Part shown: positions 8,102 through 18,626 of the stretch, one piece after another | Numbering within the stretch: position 1 is the first letter of the stretch | Layout of the letters: every line of letters starts with the position of its first letter | Source: Fluviicoccus keumensis | GTDB taxonomy: Bacteria > Pseudomonadota > Gammaproteobacteria > Pseudomonadales > Moraxellaceae | NCBI RefSeq assembly: GCF_004217445.1 | Contig: NZ_SHKX01000011.1 | Coordinates: 551,774-615,773, forward strand | Length of the DNA stretch: 64,000 nucleotides | Direction: 5' to 3' | Program-made: the position numbers and the translations under genes | The notes under the pieces: generated by a model | What the model saw: the letters and a program-made list of their open reading frames with translations, nothing else | What the model was told of the DNA's origin: nothing | Databases searched by the model: none

Positions 8102-8890
8102 TCACGGAGCCTTGTAGCTCGACTGCGTCAGCAGATCAATGCCGCAATCCAGCTCGCTGATCCAGTCCAGGAAACGGTTGATCATTTCCGGGCCCTTGAA
8201 CGGGCTGCCGTGCTGCGGGACGATCATCGATACATCCATGTCCCGGACCATGTTCGCCCAGAACCGCGTCACCTTCCGCGAGCACATGTAACGCTGGTGG
8301 AATCCCTTCATGTGCGGAATGTGACGATCGAAATCGGTCACGAACTCCCCGGCGTCATCCACCATCGACGCGCCCATGTCCCCCGAGAACAGGATCTTGG
8401 AAATCGGATCATAGAACTGGAAGTTGCCGACCGAATGCAGGAAATGCGCGGGCACGGCCTTGATCACGGTATCGCCAAACGGAATGTCCTGACCCTGGTC
8501 CGGCAGCTCGATCAGGCGGTCCGAGAAATCATCGCGGATGCGGTCGGCCATGAACGCCGAGGTCAGGTGCGGCAGGAAGCGCGCCCACAGCTTCGAGGCA
8601 ACGATGGTGCAGGGCGTATGCGCCAGCCAGCGCGGCATCGAGGCGATGATGTCCGGATCCTGGTGCGAGGCGATCACGTAGTCCAGTTCCTGCAAACGCA
8701 CATACTTCAGCACTTCAATGGTCAGCGGGGTGTAGGTCAGGTCTCCGCCCGGATCAATGATGGCGGCGTGCTTGCCATGAATGATCAGAAACTGGTTCGC
8801 CTGAACGCCTTCTCCCTTGACCAGATGCGTGAAGCTCACACACTTGTGTTCGCCATTATCAAACAGTACTTGAGAGGAGGAGATACTCAT
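8102..8890 (-). CDS. MBL-fold metallo-hydrolase-like protein, ODP/flavodiiron-like
   Basis: A 262-residue metallo-beta-lactamase-fold protein most like the di-iron beta-lactamase domain of flavodiiron and ODP proteins, without flavodoxin or rubredoxin domains. Metal-ligand regions visible are SHQDPD (about residues 75-80), PAHFLHS, FSGDMGAS and PQHGSPF. The first motif reads H-x-D-x-D-I rather than the usual H-x-[ED]-x-D-H, so one histidine is missing. Possible roles include oxygen or NO sensing or reduction, but no partner domain or neighbour shows which. The ATG at 8890 is preferred because upstream residues are not family-like; its ribosome site is weak. Confidence 0.8.
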   Translation of the reverse strand: MSISSSQVLFDNGEHKCVSFTHLVKGEGVQANQFLIIHGKHAAIIDPGGDLTYTPLTIEVLKYVRLQELDYVIASHQDPDIIASMPRWLAHTPCTIVASKLWARFLPHLTSAFMADRIRDDFSDRLIELPDQGQDIPFGDTVIKAVPAHFLHSVGNFQFYDPISKILFSGDMGASMVDDAGEFVTDFDRHIPHMKGFHQRYMCSRKVTRFWANMVRDMDVSMIVPQHGSPFKGPEMINRFLDWISELDCGIDLLTQSSYKAP

Positions 8891-9007
8891 TCGGGAAACC
8901 TGCCATTGTAAAGATGGCGTATGGTAGCAAATAGCCACAATTAAATCATGGTTATGATTCTGACAATCAGAAAAATGTGAGGCAATCGACAAAAAGTTGG
9001 GCTGAGG

Positions 9008-9592
9008 TCAGGCTTTGAAGCCGTTGAGTTGGCTCATGGCTTTGGCGATATCGCCGCCAATGAAGGTATCGGACACACGCAACGCTTCATCCAGCGCCAG
9101 GTCAATCTTGTCCTGTTCGGAAGCCGGGGCTTTGCCCAGCACAAAATTGGAGACCAGCCGCGCTTCGCCGGGGTGGCCGATGCCGATGCGCAGGCGGTGG
9201 AAGCCGTTGTTGTTGCCGAGGCAGGCAATCATGTCGCGCAGGCCATTGTGACCGCCGTGACCGCCGCCGGTTTTCAGGCGGATATGACCGGGAAGCAGGT
9301 CGAGTTCGTCGTGGGCCGCCAGGATGGCGGTGGGGGGAATCTTGAAGAACGTGGCCATGGCGCCAACGGCCAGACCCGAACGGTTCATGTAGGTAGTGGG
9401 GATCAGCAGGCGGACTTCGTGACCGGCAATGGTGCCGCGTCCGGTGAAGCCATGAAACTTGGGTTCGGAAACAAGCCGGATGCCGTGGTTTGCCGCCAGA
9501 CGGCTGACAAACCACGCACCCGCATTGTGGCGGGTCTGCTCGTATTCCGGTCCGGGATTTCCCAGGCCGACAATCAGTTGCAAACCCGCCAT
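9008..9592 (-). CDS. pth: Peptidyl-tRNA hydrolase
   Basis: Pth releases peptides from peptidyl-tRNAs that drop off ribosomes. The 194 residues contain GLGNPGPEYEQTRHN with the catalytic His (residue 22) and its partner Asn (12), plus the conserved AHDELDLLPG and GGGHGGHNGLRD segments. It follows rplY by 8 bases in the classical rplY-pth order. Confidence 0.97.
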   Translation of the reverse strand: MAGLQLIVGLGNPGPEYEQTRHNAGAWFVSRLAANHGIRLVSEPKFHGFTGRGTIAGHEVRLLIPTTYMNRSGLAVGAMATFFKIPPTAILAAHDELDLLPGHIRLKTGGGHGGHNGLRDMIACLGNNNGFHRLRIGIGHPGEARLVSNFVLGKAPASEQDKIDLALDEALRVSDTFIGGDIAKAMSQLNGFKA

Positions 9593-9600
9593 GACGACAC

Positions 9601-10182
9601 TTAGGCCTTGTGCACGTTGGCAATCGGCTGGTCGTAGTCGTGGCCCTGGGCCAGCGAGGGGATTTCCACGCCTTCCGGCAGCTTGATGTCCGACAGGTGC
9701 AGGGTGGTGCCGATGTGTACGCCCAGCAGGTCAACTGTCAGGTATTCCGGCAGGTTGTTCGGCAAGCAGGCGATTTCGACTTCGGTGGCGATGATGGAAA
9801 TGGAGCCGCCTTCGGTCTTCACGCCAACACAGGCTTCCTGGTTGGTGTAGTGCAGGGGCACCTTCATGGTCAGCTTCTGGGCCGCGTCAACGCGCAGGAA
9901 GTCAGCGTGCAGCGGGGTGTTCTTGGCCGGGTGACGTTGCATGGCCTTGATCACGGCTTGCTGGGGCTGGCCGTCGATGATCAGGGTCAGCACGTGCGAG
10001 TAGAAGGCTTCGTTTTCGATGGCTTTCACCAGCTCGCGCAGTTCGATGCTGATCGACTGGGCGTCTTTGCCGCCGCCGTAAATAACGGCGGGGATCTTCT
10101 TTTCCAGACGGCGAAGGCGGCGGCTCGCACCTTTCCCTTCGTCGGTCCGGTTGGTGGCATTCAGAGTGAAGTTAACGGACAT
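9601..10182 (-). CDS. rplY: 50S ribosomal protein L25/general stress protein Ctc
   Basis: A 193-residue two-domain form: an N-terminal 5S rRNA-binding L25 domain (about 1-95, beginning FTLNATNRTDEGKGASRRLRR) followed by the CTC beta-rich domain. E. coli L25 has only the first domain; the longer form is common in other bacteria. The start has CCGGAG eight bases upstream. It lies downstream of prs but is separated from it by a terminator. Confidence 0.96.
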   Translation of the reverse strand: MSVNFTLNATNRTDEGKGASRRLRRLEKKIPAVIYGGGKDAQSISIELRELVKAIENEAFYSHVLTLIIDGQPQQAVIKAMQRHPAKNTPLHADFLRVDAAQKLTMKVPLHYTNQEACVGVKTEGGSISIIATEVEIACLPNNLPEYLTVDLLGVHIGTTLHLSDIKLPEGVEIPSLAQGHDYDQPIANVHKA

Positions 10183-10199
10183 GATTGTCTCCGGTTACG

Positions 10200-10222
10200 C
10201 CGTATTTCGCGACCAAATACGG
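10200..10222 (-). repeat. Short hairpin in the rplY leader
   Basis: CCGTATTT (10200-10207) and AAATACGG (10215-10222) form a perfect 8-bp stem with a 7-base loop, 18 bases upstream of the rplY start codon. No U-run follows. A role in mRNA stability or control of rplY is possible but unproven. Confidence 0.4.
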
Positions 10223-10230
10223 CTGTTGCT

Positions 10231-10255
10231 AAAAAGGGCGGCTAAAAGGCCGCCC
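10231..10255 (-). terminator. Rho-independent terminator after prs
   Basis: On the minus strand GGGCGGC (10255-10249) pairs with GCCGCCC (10242-10236), with a short T-rich loop and followed by TTTTT (10235-10231). It lies 17 bases past the prs stop, so rplY-pth expression depends on readthrough or on its own promoter. Confidence 0.85.
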
Positions 10256-10271
10256 CGGGGTATCAGCGTGT

Positions 10272-11222
10272 TCAGAACAGCTCGAACATGGCGCTGATGG
10301 ATTCTTCGTTGTTGATGCGGCGCAGCGTTTCCGCCAGCAGCGACGACATCGACATCTGGCGGATGCGGCCGCAGTTCTGGGCCTCTTCCGACAGGGGAAT
10401 GGTATCGGTCACCACCAGTTCATCCAGCGCCGAGCCGGTAATGTTCTGGATGGCGGCGCCGGACAGTACCGGATGGGTACAGTAGGCGACGACGCGGCGG
10501 GCACCATGCTCCTTGAGCGCGGCGGCGGCCTTGCAGAGCGTGCCGGCGGTGTCGACCATGTCGTCGACAATCACGCAGTCACGACCGGCGACTTCGCCGA
10601 TGATGTGCATGACCTGGGATTCATTGGCCTTCGGACGGCGCTTGTCGATGATGGCCAGGTCCACGTCGCCCAGTTGCTTGGCGATGGCGCGGGCGCGAAC
10701 CACACCGCCGATGTCGGGAGAGACCACCACGAGGTTGTCATAGTGCTGCTTTTGCAGGGCGGTCAACAGCACGGGCGAACCGTAGATGTTGTCCACCGGG
10801 ATGTCAAAGAAGCCCTGGATCTGGTCGGCGTGCAGGTCGACGGTCAGAACGCGGTCAATGCCGACGCTGGTGATCATGTCCGCAACCACCTTGGCGGTGA
10901 TGGGTACACGGGCCGAGCGCGGGCGGCGGTCCTGACGGGCATAGCCGAAGTAGGGGATCACCGCGGTGATGCGACCGGCGCTGGCGCGACGCAGTGCGTC
11001 AGCCATCACAATCAGTTCCATCAGGTTATCGTTGGTCGGCGCGCAGGTGGACTGGATGATGAACACATCCTTGCCGCGCACGTTCTCGTTGATTTCCACG
11101 GCGATTTCGCCGTCGGAAAAACGCGAAACCTCGGCGGAACCGAGCGGAATATGCAGATGACTAACGACTTTCTTGGCTAGCTGCGGGTTGGCGTTACCCG
11201 TAAAGACGACCAGATTAGGCAT
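10272..11222 (-). CDS. prs: Ribose-phosphate pyrophosphokinase
   Basis: Prs makes PRPP from ribose 5-phosphate and ATP for nucleotide, histidine, tryptophan and NAD synthesis. The 316 residues are full length and contain the flexible-loop region YARQDRRPRSARVP, the PRPP synthase signature DLHADQIQGFFD and the PRPP-binding loop VDDMVDTAGT. The ATG at 11222 gives the family N-terminus MPNLVVFTGNA; the frame extends upstream into the tRNA-Gln gene and that extension is not real. The tRNA lies 22 bases upstream, as in other Betaproteobacteria. Confidence 0.97.
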   Translation of the reverse strand: MPNLVVFTGNANPQLAKKVVSHLHIPLGSAEVSRFSDGEIAVEINENVRGKDVFIIQSTCAPTNDNLMELIVMADALRRASAGRITAVIPYFGYARQDRRPRSARVPITAKVVADMITSVGIDRVLTVDLHADQIQGFFDIPVDNIYGSPVLLTALQKQHYDNLVVVSPDIGGVVRARAIAKQLGDVDLAIIDKRRPKANESQVMHIIGEVAGRDCVIVDDMVDTAGTLCKAAAALKEHGARRVVAYCTHPVLSGAAIQNITGSALDELVVTDTIPLSEEAQNCGRIRQMSMSSLLAETLRRINNEESISAMFELF

Positions 11223-11244
11223 GGCAATGAACACATTGTAGAGA

Positions 11245-11319
11245 TGGCAGGGGCGGCTGGATTCGAACCAACGCATGGCGGGATCAAAACCCGCTGCCTT
11301 ACCGCTTGGCGACGCCCCT
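11245..11319 (-). tRNA. tRNA-Gln (anticodon TTG)
   Basis: Read on the minus strand, a full cloverleaf is visible: acceptor stem AGGGGCG with CGCCCCT, anticodon stem GCGGG/CCCGC enclosing the loop TTTTGAT (anticodon TTG), a T-arm GTTGG-TTCGAAT-CCAGC, and an encoded 3' CCA. It sits between ispE and prs, the usual place in Neisseriales. Confidence 0.97.
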
Positions 11320-11342
11320 ATAGCGTGTGCGATCGTAAATCG

Positions 11343-12188
11343 CTAATTTTTGAGTGCTTCCCGCAATTCCCGGTGAGCCGGGGATTCGTTGACTGCTTTG
11401 GCAATAAACCCTTGGAAGGGCGACTGCTTCAAGATTTTTTCCGCCAGATCGCGACTTTCGCATTCCAGAAAAACACAGGAACCGGTTCCGGTCAATCTGC
11501 CTTTCCCAAAATTCTCAAGCCATTCAAGGGCTTTGTCAACTTCGCCGTACTGCTTTCTAACGATGCCTTCGCAATCGTTTTTGCAGTACTGCGTTTGCGA
11601 GGCCGCTAATTTAATCGGGGGCGTATCCCTTGTCAACGCTGGATCCGAAAAAATCTCACGAGTGCTTATTTCACAGTCAGGTTTTAGCACCAGATACCAG
11701 TTTTCAGCGATTTTTGCCGGGAAAATGATCTCGCCGACACCTTCGGCGTAGGCGCTGCACCCCCGCACGAAGACCGGCACATCCGCCCCTAGCGTCAGGC
11801 CGAGTTCGGCCAGTTGATCCAGTGAAAGGTTCAGATTCCAAAGCACATTCAAGGCCAGTAGCGTGGTGGCGGCATCCGAAGAGCCTCCGCCAATGCCGCC
11901 GCCCATGGGCAGGCGTTTTTCAATCCGGATATCCGCGCCCAGTCGGCATGAGGTGGCTTGCTGCAAGGCGACCGCAGCTTTGTAAATGAGGTTTTGTTCG
12001 TTCGGTACGCCCGGCAAGACTGGCGAAATACCAATGTCGGGGCCGGAGGTGCGCTGGAAGTGCAGGGTGTCGCCATGGTCCAGCAACGCAAAAAGGGTTT
12101 GCAGCGTATGGTAGCCGTCTGCCCGTCGGCCGGTGATATGCAGAAACAGGTTCAGTTTCGCCGGTGCGGGCAGGGTCAACGTATCCAT
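11343..12188 (-). CDS. ispE: 4-diphosphocytidyl-2-C-methyl-D-erythritol kinase
   Basis: IspE is the GHMP-family kinase of the MEP isoprenoid pathway. The 281 residues start with the family's LPAPAKLNLFLHITGRR and include the glycine-rich ATP loop LPMGGGIGGGSSDAATTL. The ATG at 12188 is preferred over an upstream in-frame one because it avoids overlap with lolB (stop at 12196) and matches the family N-terminus. Its 3' end lies 23 bases before tRNA-Gln, so the two may be cotranscribed. Confidence 0.96.
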   Translation of the reverse strand: MDTLTLPAPAKLNLFLHITGRRADGYHTLQTLFALLDHGDTLHFQRTSGPDIGISPVLPGVPNEQNLIYKAAVALQQATSCRLGADIRIEKRLPMGGGIGGGSSDAATTLLALNVLWNLNLSLDQLAELGLTLGADVPVFVRGCSAYAEGVGEIIFPAKIAENWYLVLKPDCEISTREIFSDPALTRDTPPIKLAASQTQYCKNDCEGIVRKQYGEVDKALEWLENFGKGRLTGTGSCVFLECESRDLAEKILKQSPFQGFIAKAVNESPAHRELREALKN

Positions 12189-12195
12189 CGGTTGT

Positions 12196-12825
12196 TCAGG
12201 GCGTTTGCCACTGGCTGACAAGAACGGTCAGGCGGGTGTTGGGGCCGGTAATGACGAACTTCTCCGGCAGGGTGCGGTCGTTGACGGTGGTCCAGCTCTT
12301 GTAATCGGCCTGCCAATCCTGTTCCAGCACGCTCTTGAGGAGACCATTTTCATCGGTAATGGATTCCGCGCCCGGGGTGGCCGTTCTGCCCTGGAACCAT
12401 TTCGGCAACAGCGAGACCGGAGCGGTCCAGCCCAAGGCTTCCTGCATCAGGGCTTCGGGTGAGGCAGCCTCCACATGGCCGGTGCGGGCGCTGTCCAGCG
12501 TCACTTTTTCCGGGCTGCCTTCCAGTACGGTGCGGCCTTGCCCCAGCGGTCCGTTGAGGGTAATCCGGTAGAGGTTACCGTGCTGCTGCCAGACGTAATA
12601 GGCCGTGGCGGCGCTCTCGTGGCCGTCTGGCTGCAAGACGCGGATGGACATCTTGCCGCTTGCGGTCCAGATCAACAGATGGTCATTCTTGACGACCATG
12701 TCGAGCGGGGTGGCGATGCCGCCATCGGGTAACGGCGGAACAGCAGCGGACAGCAACGGCGGGATGGCGGGTTGTGATGCGCATCCTGCCAGCATCACGG
12801 GCAACAGCAGAGTAGGGAGTCTCAC
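12196..12825 (-). CDS. lolB: Outer-membrane lipoprotein receptor LolB
   Basis: LolB takes lipoproteins from periplasmic LolA and inserts them into the outer membrane. The 209-residue protein begins with a short lipoprotein signal peptide and lipobox LAGC (lipidated Cys15). The body contains the family's ASGKMSIRV-like start of the beta fold and LPKWFQGR. The start codon is GTG at 12825, overlapping the stop of the upstream TPR gene (GTGA). The lolB-ispE pairing is conserved in Beta- and Gammaproteobacteria. Confidence 0.92.
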   Translation of the reverse strand: MRLPTLLLPVMLAGCASQPAIPPLLSAAVPPLPDGGIATPLDMVVKNDHLLIWTASGKMSIRVLQPDGHESAATAYYVWQQHGNLYRITLNGPLGQGRTVLEGSPEKVTLDSARTGHVEAASPEALMQEALGWTAPVSLLPKWFQGRTATPGAESITDENGLLKSVLEQDWQADYKSWTTVNDRTLPEKFVITGPNTRLTVLVSQWQTP

Positions 12826-14501
12826 GGTTTTCGCTCGAATTTGGCCTTGTGTTTCAATACCAGTTCACTATCGGGATTTGCTTTCAGCAACTGCTGCCAG
12901 ACCTTGCCGGCTTCAGCATGTTTCCCGGTTACCCAGAGAATTTCAGCCAGATGGGTGCCGATTTCCTCGTCGGGGAAAAGATTAAAGGCTTTCTGGACAT
13001 ATTCCAGTGCCTCGTTCACGTTTCCCACCCGGTAATACAACCATCCCATGCTGTCGATGATGGCCGGGTCTTCCGGCTTCAGTCGAAATGCCTTGCGAAG
13101 ATAAACTTCGGCTTCGCCAAAACGTTGGGTCTGGTCCGCCAGAGTGTAGCCCAGGGCATTGAGGTAACTGAAATTATCCGGATCGCGGGATAGCAATTCT
13201 TGCATATCTTTCTCGAACTGGGGGAGATTTTTCAGCTTGTCGGCGGTTAATGCGCGTGAAAACAGCAGCAAATTGTCATGCGGATGTTTTTCCAGTCCAT
13301 CATTGAGCAGCGCGATGGAGTCCGCGTACCGGTTTTGCTTGTTCAGCAGTTCCGCCTCCATGGCGTAAAGGGTTGTGGCTTGTTCCGGCAGGTTCTGTCG
13401 AGCCGCCGCGAGATTGCGCCGGGCTTCATCCAGTCGGCCAGAGCTGGCCAGCATATCCGAGAGTTCCCCCAAGGCGGGCAGGAAATGCGGGCCTTCGCCC
13501 ACGGCTTCGAGGTGGGATTCGGCGGAGTCGGTGTTACCGCCACGACGGGCGATAAGCCCCAGGTAAAAATGCGCTTCGTCCGTGTGCTCGCCAGTCAGCA
13601 CTAGTTGCTCCAGGCTGTGTCGGGACTCCTCGTCATGACGGTTGTTGAAAGCCAGTAAACCGTGCATCAGCAGGATTTCGCCGTCGGCGGGAAATTTGTC
13701 CAGCAGCTGTTTCAACCGCGACTCTGCCTGGAAGGAATGCCCTGCCTTGATCAGCGCGCGAGCATAATGCAGCGTCACTTGCCGGCTGTTGGGATACTTC
13801 ATGACGGCGCTGGACAGGATGTCGAGGGCTTCATCGTTCCGGTTATCCATGCCGAGGATGCGGGCGTGAAGCAGCAGCGCGGGGATATTGTCCGGATTGA
13901 TGGCCTGGGCGCGCCGGATATAGTCAATCGCCATTGAGTACTGGCCATTTTCCCCGGCCAGCAGCGCGTGCGCAAAATACAGCTGGCTGTTGCGGGGAAA
14001 GCGCTGTTCAAGCCGGTTGATGGACTCCAGCAATTTGTTCCTTCCTTCCGGAGTAGAAGGATAGGCGCTTAGAAAGAGAGCCTCCAGTTCCGCTTCGGGA
14101 TTCAGGGCGATCAGCTTTTCCAGCGCATCCATCACGGCGTCCGCCTGTTGCAGGCGCAAGGCATGGTAGGCCTTCTGGTACCAGGCGGTGGTATTGTCGG
14201 GGTTATTGCGGCTGAACCGCTCCGCCAGTTCGAGGCCTGCCTGGCTGTCCTGCAGGTAGTTGGCGATTTGCAGCGCGCGTTCCAGCACGGCGGGATCATT
14301 GGTCGCCAGCGCTTCCTCGCGATAGGGAGCCATGGCCTCGGTCGGCCGGTTGCGGGCGACGGCAAACTCGGCGCTTAACAGACGGAAAAGGCCGTCGTGA
14401 CTGAAGCCGGAACCGGCGACAGACGCCGTCGGAACCGACAGGGCGATCGCGGGAGTGGCCAGTCCCAGCGCCAGGACAACATATGCGGGAATACGGGGCA
14501 T
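12822..14501 (-). CDS. Periplasmic/exported tetratricopeptide repeat protein
   Basis: A 559-residue protein with an N-terminal signal peptide (ends about AIALSVPTA) and TPR repeats over most of its length; clear units include the one around YLRKAFRLKPEDPAIIDSMGWLYYRVG. Such proteins stand upstream of lolB in many Betaproteobacteria and are thought to be scaffolds for envelope or polysaccharide functions, but the exact role is unknown. The ATG at 14501 gives the best signal peptide; ATGs 18 and 42 bases upstream are alternatives. It is divergent from hemA. Confidence 0.85.
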   Translation of the reverse strand: MPRIPAYVVLALGLATPAIALSVPTASVAGSGFSHDGLFRLLSAEFAVARNRPTEAMAPYREEALATNDPAVLERALQIANYLQDSQAGLELAERFSRNNPDNTTAWYQKAYHALRLQQADAVMDALEKLIALNPEAELEALFLSAYPSTPEGRNKLLESINRLEQRFPRNSQLYFAHALLAGENGQYSMAIDYIRRAQAINPDNIPALLLHARILGMDNRNDEALDILSSAVMKYPNSRQVTLHYARALIKAGHSFQAESRLKQLLDKFPADGEILLMHGLLAFNNRHDEESRHSLEQLVLTGEHTDEAHFYLGLIARRGGNTDSAESHLEAVGEGPHFLPALGELSDMLASSGRLDEARRNLAAARQNLPEQATTLYAMEAELLNKQNRYADSIALLNDGLEKHPHDNLLLFSRALTADKLKNLPQFEKDMQELLSRDPDNFSYLNALGYTLADQTQRFGEAEVYLRKAFRLKPEDPAIIDSMGWLYYRVGNVNEALEYVQKAFNLFPDEEIGTHLAEILWVTGKHAEAGKVWQQLLKANPDSELVLKHKAKFERKP

Positions 14502-14673
14502 GATCGGGCAGTAATCCATGGAAATCGCGGCCAAACAGGCCAAGTCATGGCGAGCAAGTGTCTCAGGGAGCGTCGGTCAAGTCGAGTAACTTTGCGTTGC
14601 ACACAAGCCGATTTGAAAAGAAGGCCTCTATCCCGCAAAATACCCGCTCTCAGTTCGGGGATATCCTCATCTT

Positions 14674-15941
14674 ATGGGCCTGGTTGCGCTCGGCATCAAT
14701 CACAAAACGGCTTCGGTGGATACGCGGGAAAAAGTTGCCTTCCTGCCTGAAACCCTGCCCCAGTCCCTGCAGGAAGCCTGTGCCGCTACCGGCATGCCCG
14801 AACTCGCCATTTTGTCCACCTGTAATCGCACCGAATTCTACGGGTTCATCGACAATCCTGAACAGCTGGTGCGCTGGTTGCAGGACGTGCGCAAGCTGGC
14901 CCCGCATGAGCTGGGCGGCAGTCTGTATGAGTTCAAGGACGCCGCCGCCGTCAGGCACCTGATGCGCGTGGCTTCCGGGCTGGACTCGATGATCCTGGGC
15001 GAACCGCAGATATTCGGTCAGGTCAAAACTGCCTATCAGCACGCCCAACAGGCGGGCACGGTGGGGCAGGGACTCGACCGCGTTTTCCAGCAAGTGTTTG
15101 CGGCCGTCAAGCGTGTCCGTACCGAGACGGCCATTGGCGCGAATCCGGTTTCCGTCGGTTTCGCCGCCGTGCAGCTGGCGCGACAGATTTTTGCTGACCT
15201 GGGTAAAACGACCGCGCTGCTGGTCGGCGCCGGGGAAATGATCGAGCTGGTTGGCAAGCATCTGAAAGAGCAGGGGGTGGCGAAGATCATCATCGCCAAC
15301 CGCACGCTGGCGCGCGCCGAGAATCTGGCGGCGGAACTGGGCAATGCCCGCGCCGTGCTGCTGGCCGATCTGCATGAAGTGCTGCCGCAAGCCGATATTG
15401 TCATCAGTTGTACCGGTAGCGCCCTGCCCATCATCGGCAAGGGCATGGTTGAAAGCGCCTTGCGCAAGCGCCGCCGCCAGCCGATGTTCATGGTCGATAT
15501 TGCCGTACCGCGCGACATCGAGCCGGAAGTGGATCGTCTCAATGACGTGTACTTGTATACCGTTGATGATCTGGAAGAGGTCATCGCGGAAAACCGGCGC
15601 GCCCGTCAGGATGCCGCCACCGAGGCCGAGAACCTGATTATCGCCTGCACTGCCCGCTACGAGGCGGATCAGCGCGTTCAGGCCGCCACCGGACTGGTAA
15701 CCGCCTATCGTACCCAGGTGGAAGCATTGCGCCAGGAAGAGGTCGCCAAGGCCGCGCAGATGCTGGCCAAGGGCATGAGCGCCGAGGAGGTGCTGGAACG
15801 GGTGACCCGCAATCTGGCCAACAAGTTGATGCATGCCCCGACGATCAGCCTGAAGGAGGCTGCCGCCGAGCGCGATACCGACAAGCTGGCCTGGGCGACG
15901 AAGCTGTTGGGTATCAAAGACCAAAACTCCGGGGAGAATGA

Positions 15942-15945
<4 letters not shown>
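14674..15945 (+). CDS. hemA: Glutamyl-tRNA reductase
   Basis: HemA reduces glutamyl-tRNA to glutamate-1-semialdehyde, the first step of tetrapyrrole synthesis by the C5 pathway. The 423 residues show GINHKTASVDTREK, the active-site Cys in STCNRTEF (about residue 50), GEPQIFGQVKTAY and the NADPH-site VGAGEM. The ATG at 14674 matches the family N-terminus but has no convincing Shine-Dalgarno sequence. It heads a hemA-prfA-prmC operon, an order shared with E. coli. Confidence 0.97.
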
Positions 15946-17032
<1,087 letters not shown>

Positions 17033-17033
<1 letters not shown>

Positions 17034-17845
17034 TGGTCACCGTCGGCGATCTGAAAGCCGCCCCTCTGTGGCGCGAGCCGCTGGACCGCGAGGCGCTCTA
17101 CCGCTTGCTGTCGCGCGTCACCGGCAAAACCCCGACCATACTCACCGCCTTCCCGGAAACGGCGTTGTCCGCCGACCAGCAGGCGGCATTCAACGCCTTG
17201 GCGGATCGATACCGCCAAGGAGAGCCATTGGCCTACATCCTGGGCGAGCAGGCTTTCTGGACCCTCAACCTGACGGTCACCCCTGATGTGCTGATTCCCC
17301 GTCCGGATACCGAATGCGTGGTCGAAGCCGTGCTGGAGTCGGGTAAAGGGCAGGTGTGGCGGGTAGCTGATCTCGGCACCGGCAGCGGCGCTATCGCGCT
17401 CAGCCTGGCGCAAGAGCATCCGGAATGGTCGGTGGTGGCTACGGATGCCAGTGCGGCGGCCTTGGCGGTGGCGCGCGGCAATGCGGCTGCACTGCCGCGG
17501 TGCAATATCGATTTCCGTCTAGGGAGCTGGTTCGAACCGCTGGACGGCCGTTTTCATTGCATTGTCAGCAATCCGCCCTATATAGCGGATGATGACCCGC
17601 ACATGACCGCCCTGGCCCATGAGCCGCGCAGTGCGCTGGTTGCTCCGTTACAGGGACTGGCCGATATCGATTGGTTGACGGCGCATGCGGCGCAGTACTT
17701 GCATCCTGATGGATGGCTGGTCATCGAGCATGGCTGGCGGCAGGGGGAAGCAGTGCGTGAACTGTTCCGTCGGTCAGGTTTCCGTGACGTCACGACCGGC
17801 TATGATTACGGCGGCAATCCGCGCTACACGCGCGGCCAACTCTGA
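17033..17845 (+). CDS. prmC: Peptide chain release factor N5-glutamine methyltransferase
   Basis: PrmC methylates the GGQ glutamine of RF1 and RF2 with S-adenosylmethionine. The 270 residues contain the SAM motif ADLGTGSGAIALSLA and the catalytic NPPY in SNPPYIAD. Its start codon shares one base with the prfA stop, so the two are translationally coupled. Confidence 0.96.
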
Positions 17846-17864
17846 TTTTTCCCGGAATCCCGCC

Positions 17865-18626
17865 ATGCTGACCGATGCCGAACTGATGCGCTACAACCGC
17901 CAGATCCTGATGCCGCAGTGGGACATCGCCGCGCAGGAGAAAATCCGCGCCGCCCGGGTGCTGATCGTCGGTATGGGCGGTTTGGGCTGCCCGGTATCGC
18001 TGTATCTGGCCAGCGCCGGGGTGGGTGAACTGTGGCTGGCGGACTTTGACACGGTGGAGGAGAGCAACCTGCAACGGCAGGTGCTGTTCCGCGAAGAGGA
18101 TATTGGTTGTCCGAAAGCGGAAGCGGCGGCTCGGCAACTGGCGAAGGTCAACCCGCACGTCACCCTCAAGCCGCTGGTGCGGGCGCTGGATGCCGACAGC
18201 CTGCCGGCGCTGTTGGCGGACGTGGATCTGGTGCTGGACTGCACCGACAATTTTTCCACGCGCGACGCCGTCAACCGGGCTTGCGTTATGGCAGGCAAGC
18301 CGTTAGTGTCCGCCGCGGCGATCGGGATGAGCGGACAACTGTCGGTTTTCCACGGTCAGGGCGACCGTCCCTGCTACCGCTGCCTCTATCCCGAGGGTGA
18401 TGCCGGATCGGCCACCTGCAGTGAATCGGGAGTGCTGGCCACGGTCGTCGGCGTCATGGGAACCTTGCAAGCGCACGAGGCGTTGAAATGTTTGAGCGGA
18501 GTCGGTGTACCGTTGTTCGGCAAGTTGGTGGTTTGGGAAGGCGAGTCGTCGATGTGGCGAACGCTGGCGTTTCGCAGGGATCCCGCCTGCTCCGTCTGCG
18601 GAAATCCGGAGGTAAGCAAGTCATGA
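17865..18626 (+). CDS. moeB: HesA/MoeB/ThiF-family adenylyltransferase
   Basis: A 253-residue E1-like enzyme that adenylates the C-terminal Gly of a sulfur-carrier protein such as MoaD or ThiS. It has the nucleotide motif GMGGLGCPVS, the conserved Arg-rich ERNLQRQ-like segment (ESNLQRQVLF), and a Cys4 zinc site formed by CYRCLYP and CSVCGNP near the C-terminus. MoeB and ThiF cannot be told apart safely by sequence; the location after prmC is as for MoeB in several Proteobacteria. The ATG at 17865 begins MLTDAELMRYNRQILM, the family N-terminus. Confidence 0.88.
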   Translation: MLTDAELMRYNRQILMPQWDIAAQEKIRAARVLIVGMGGLGCPVSLYLASAGVGELWLADFDTVEESNLQRQVLFREEDIGCPKAEAAARQLAKVNPHVTLKPLVRALDADSLPALLADVDLVLDCTDNFSTRDAVNRACVMAGKPLVSAAAIGMSGQLSVFHGQGDRPCYRCLYPEGDAGSATCSESGVLATVVGVMGTLQAHEALKCLSGVGVPLFGKLVVWEGESSMWRTLAFRRDPACSVCGNPEVSKS

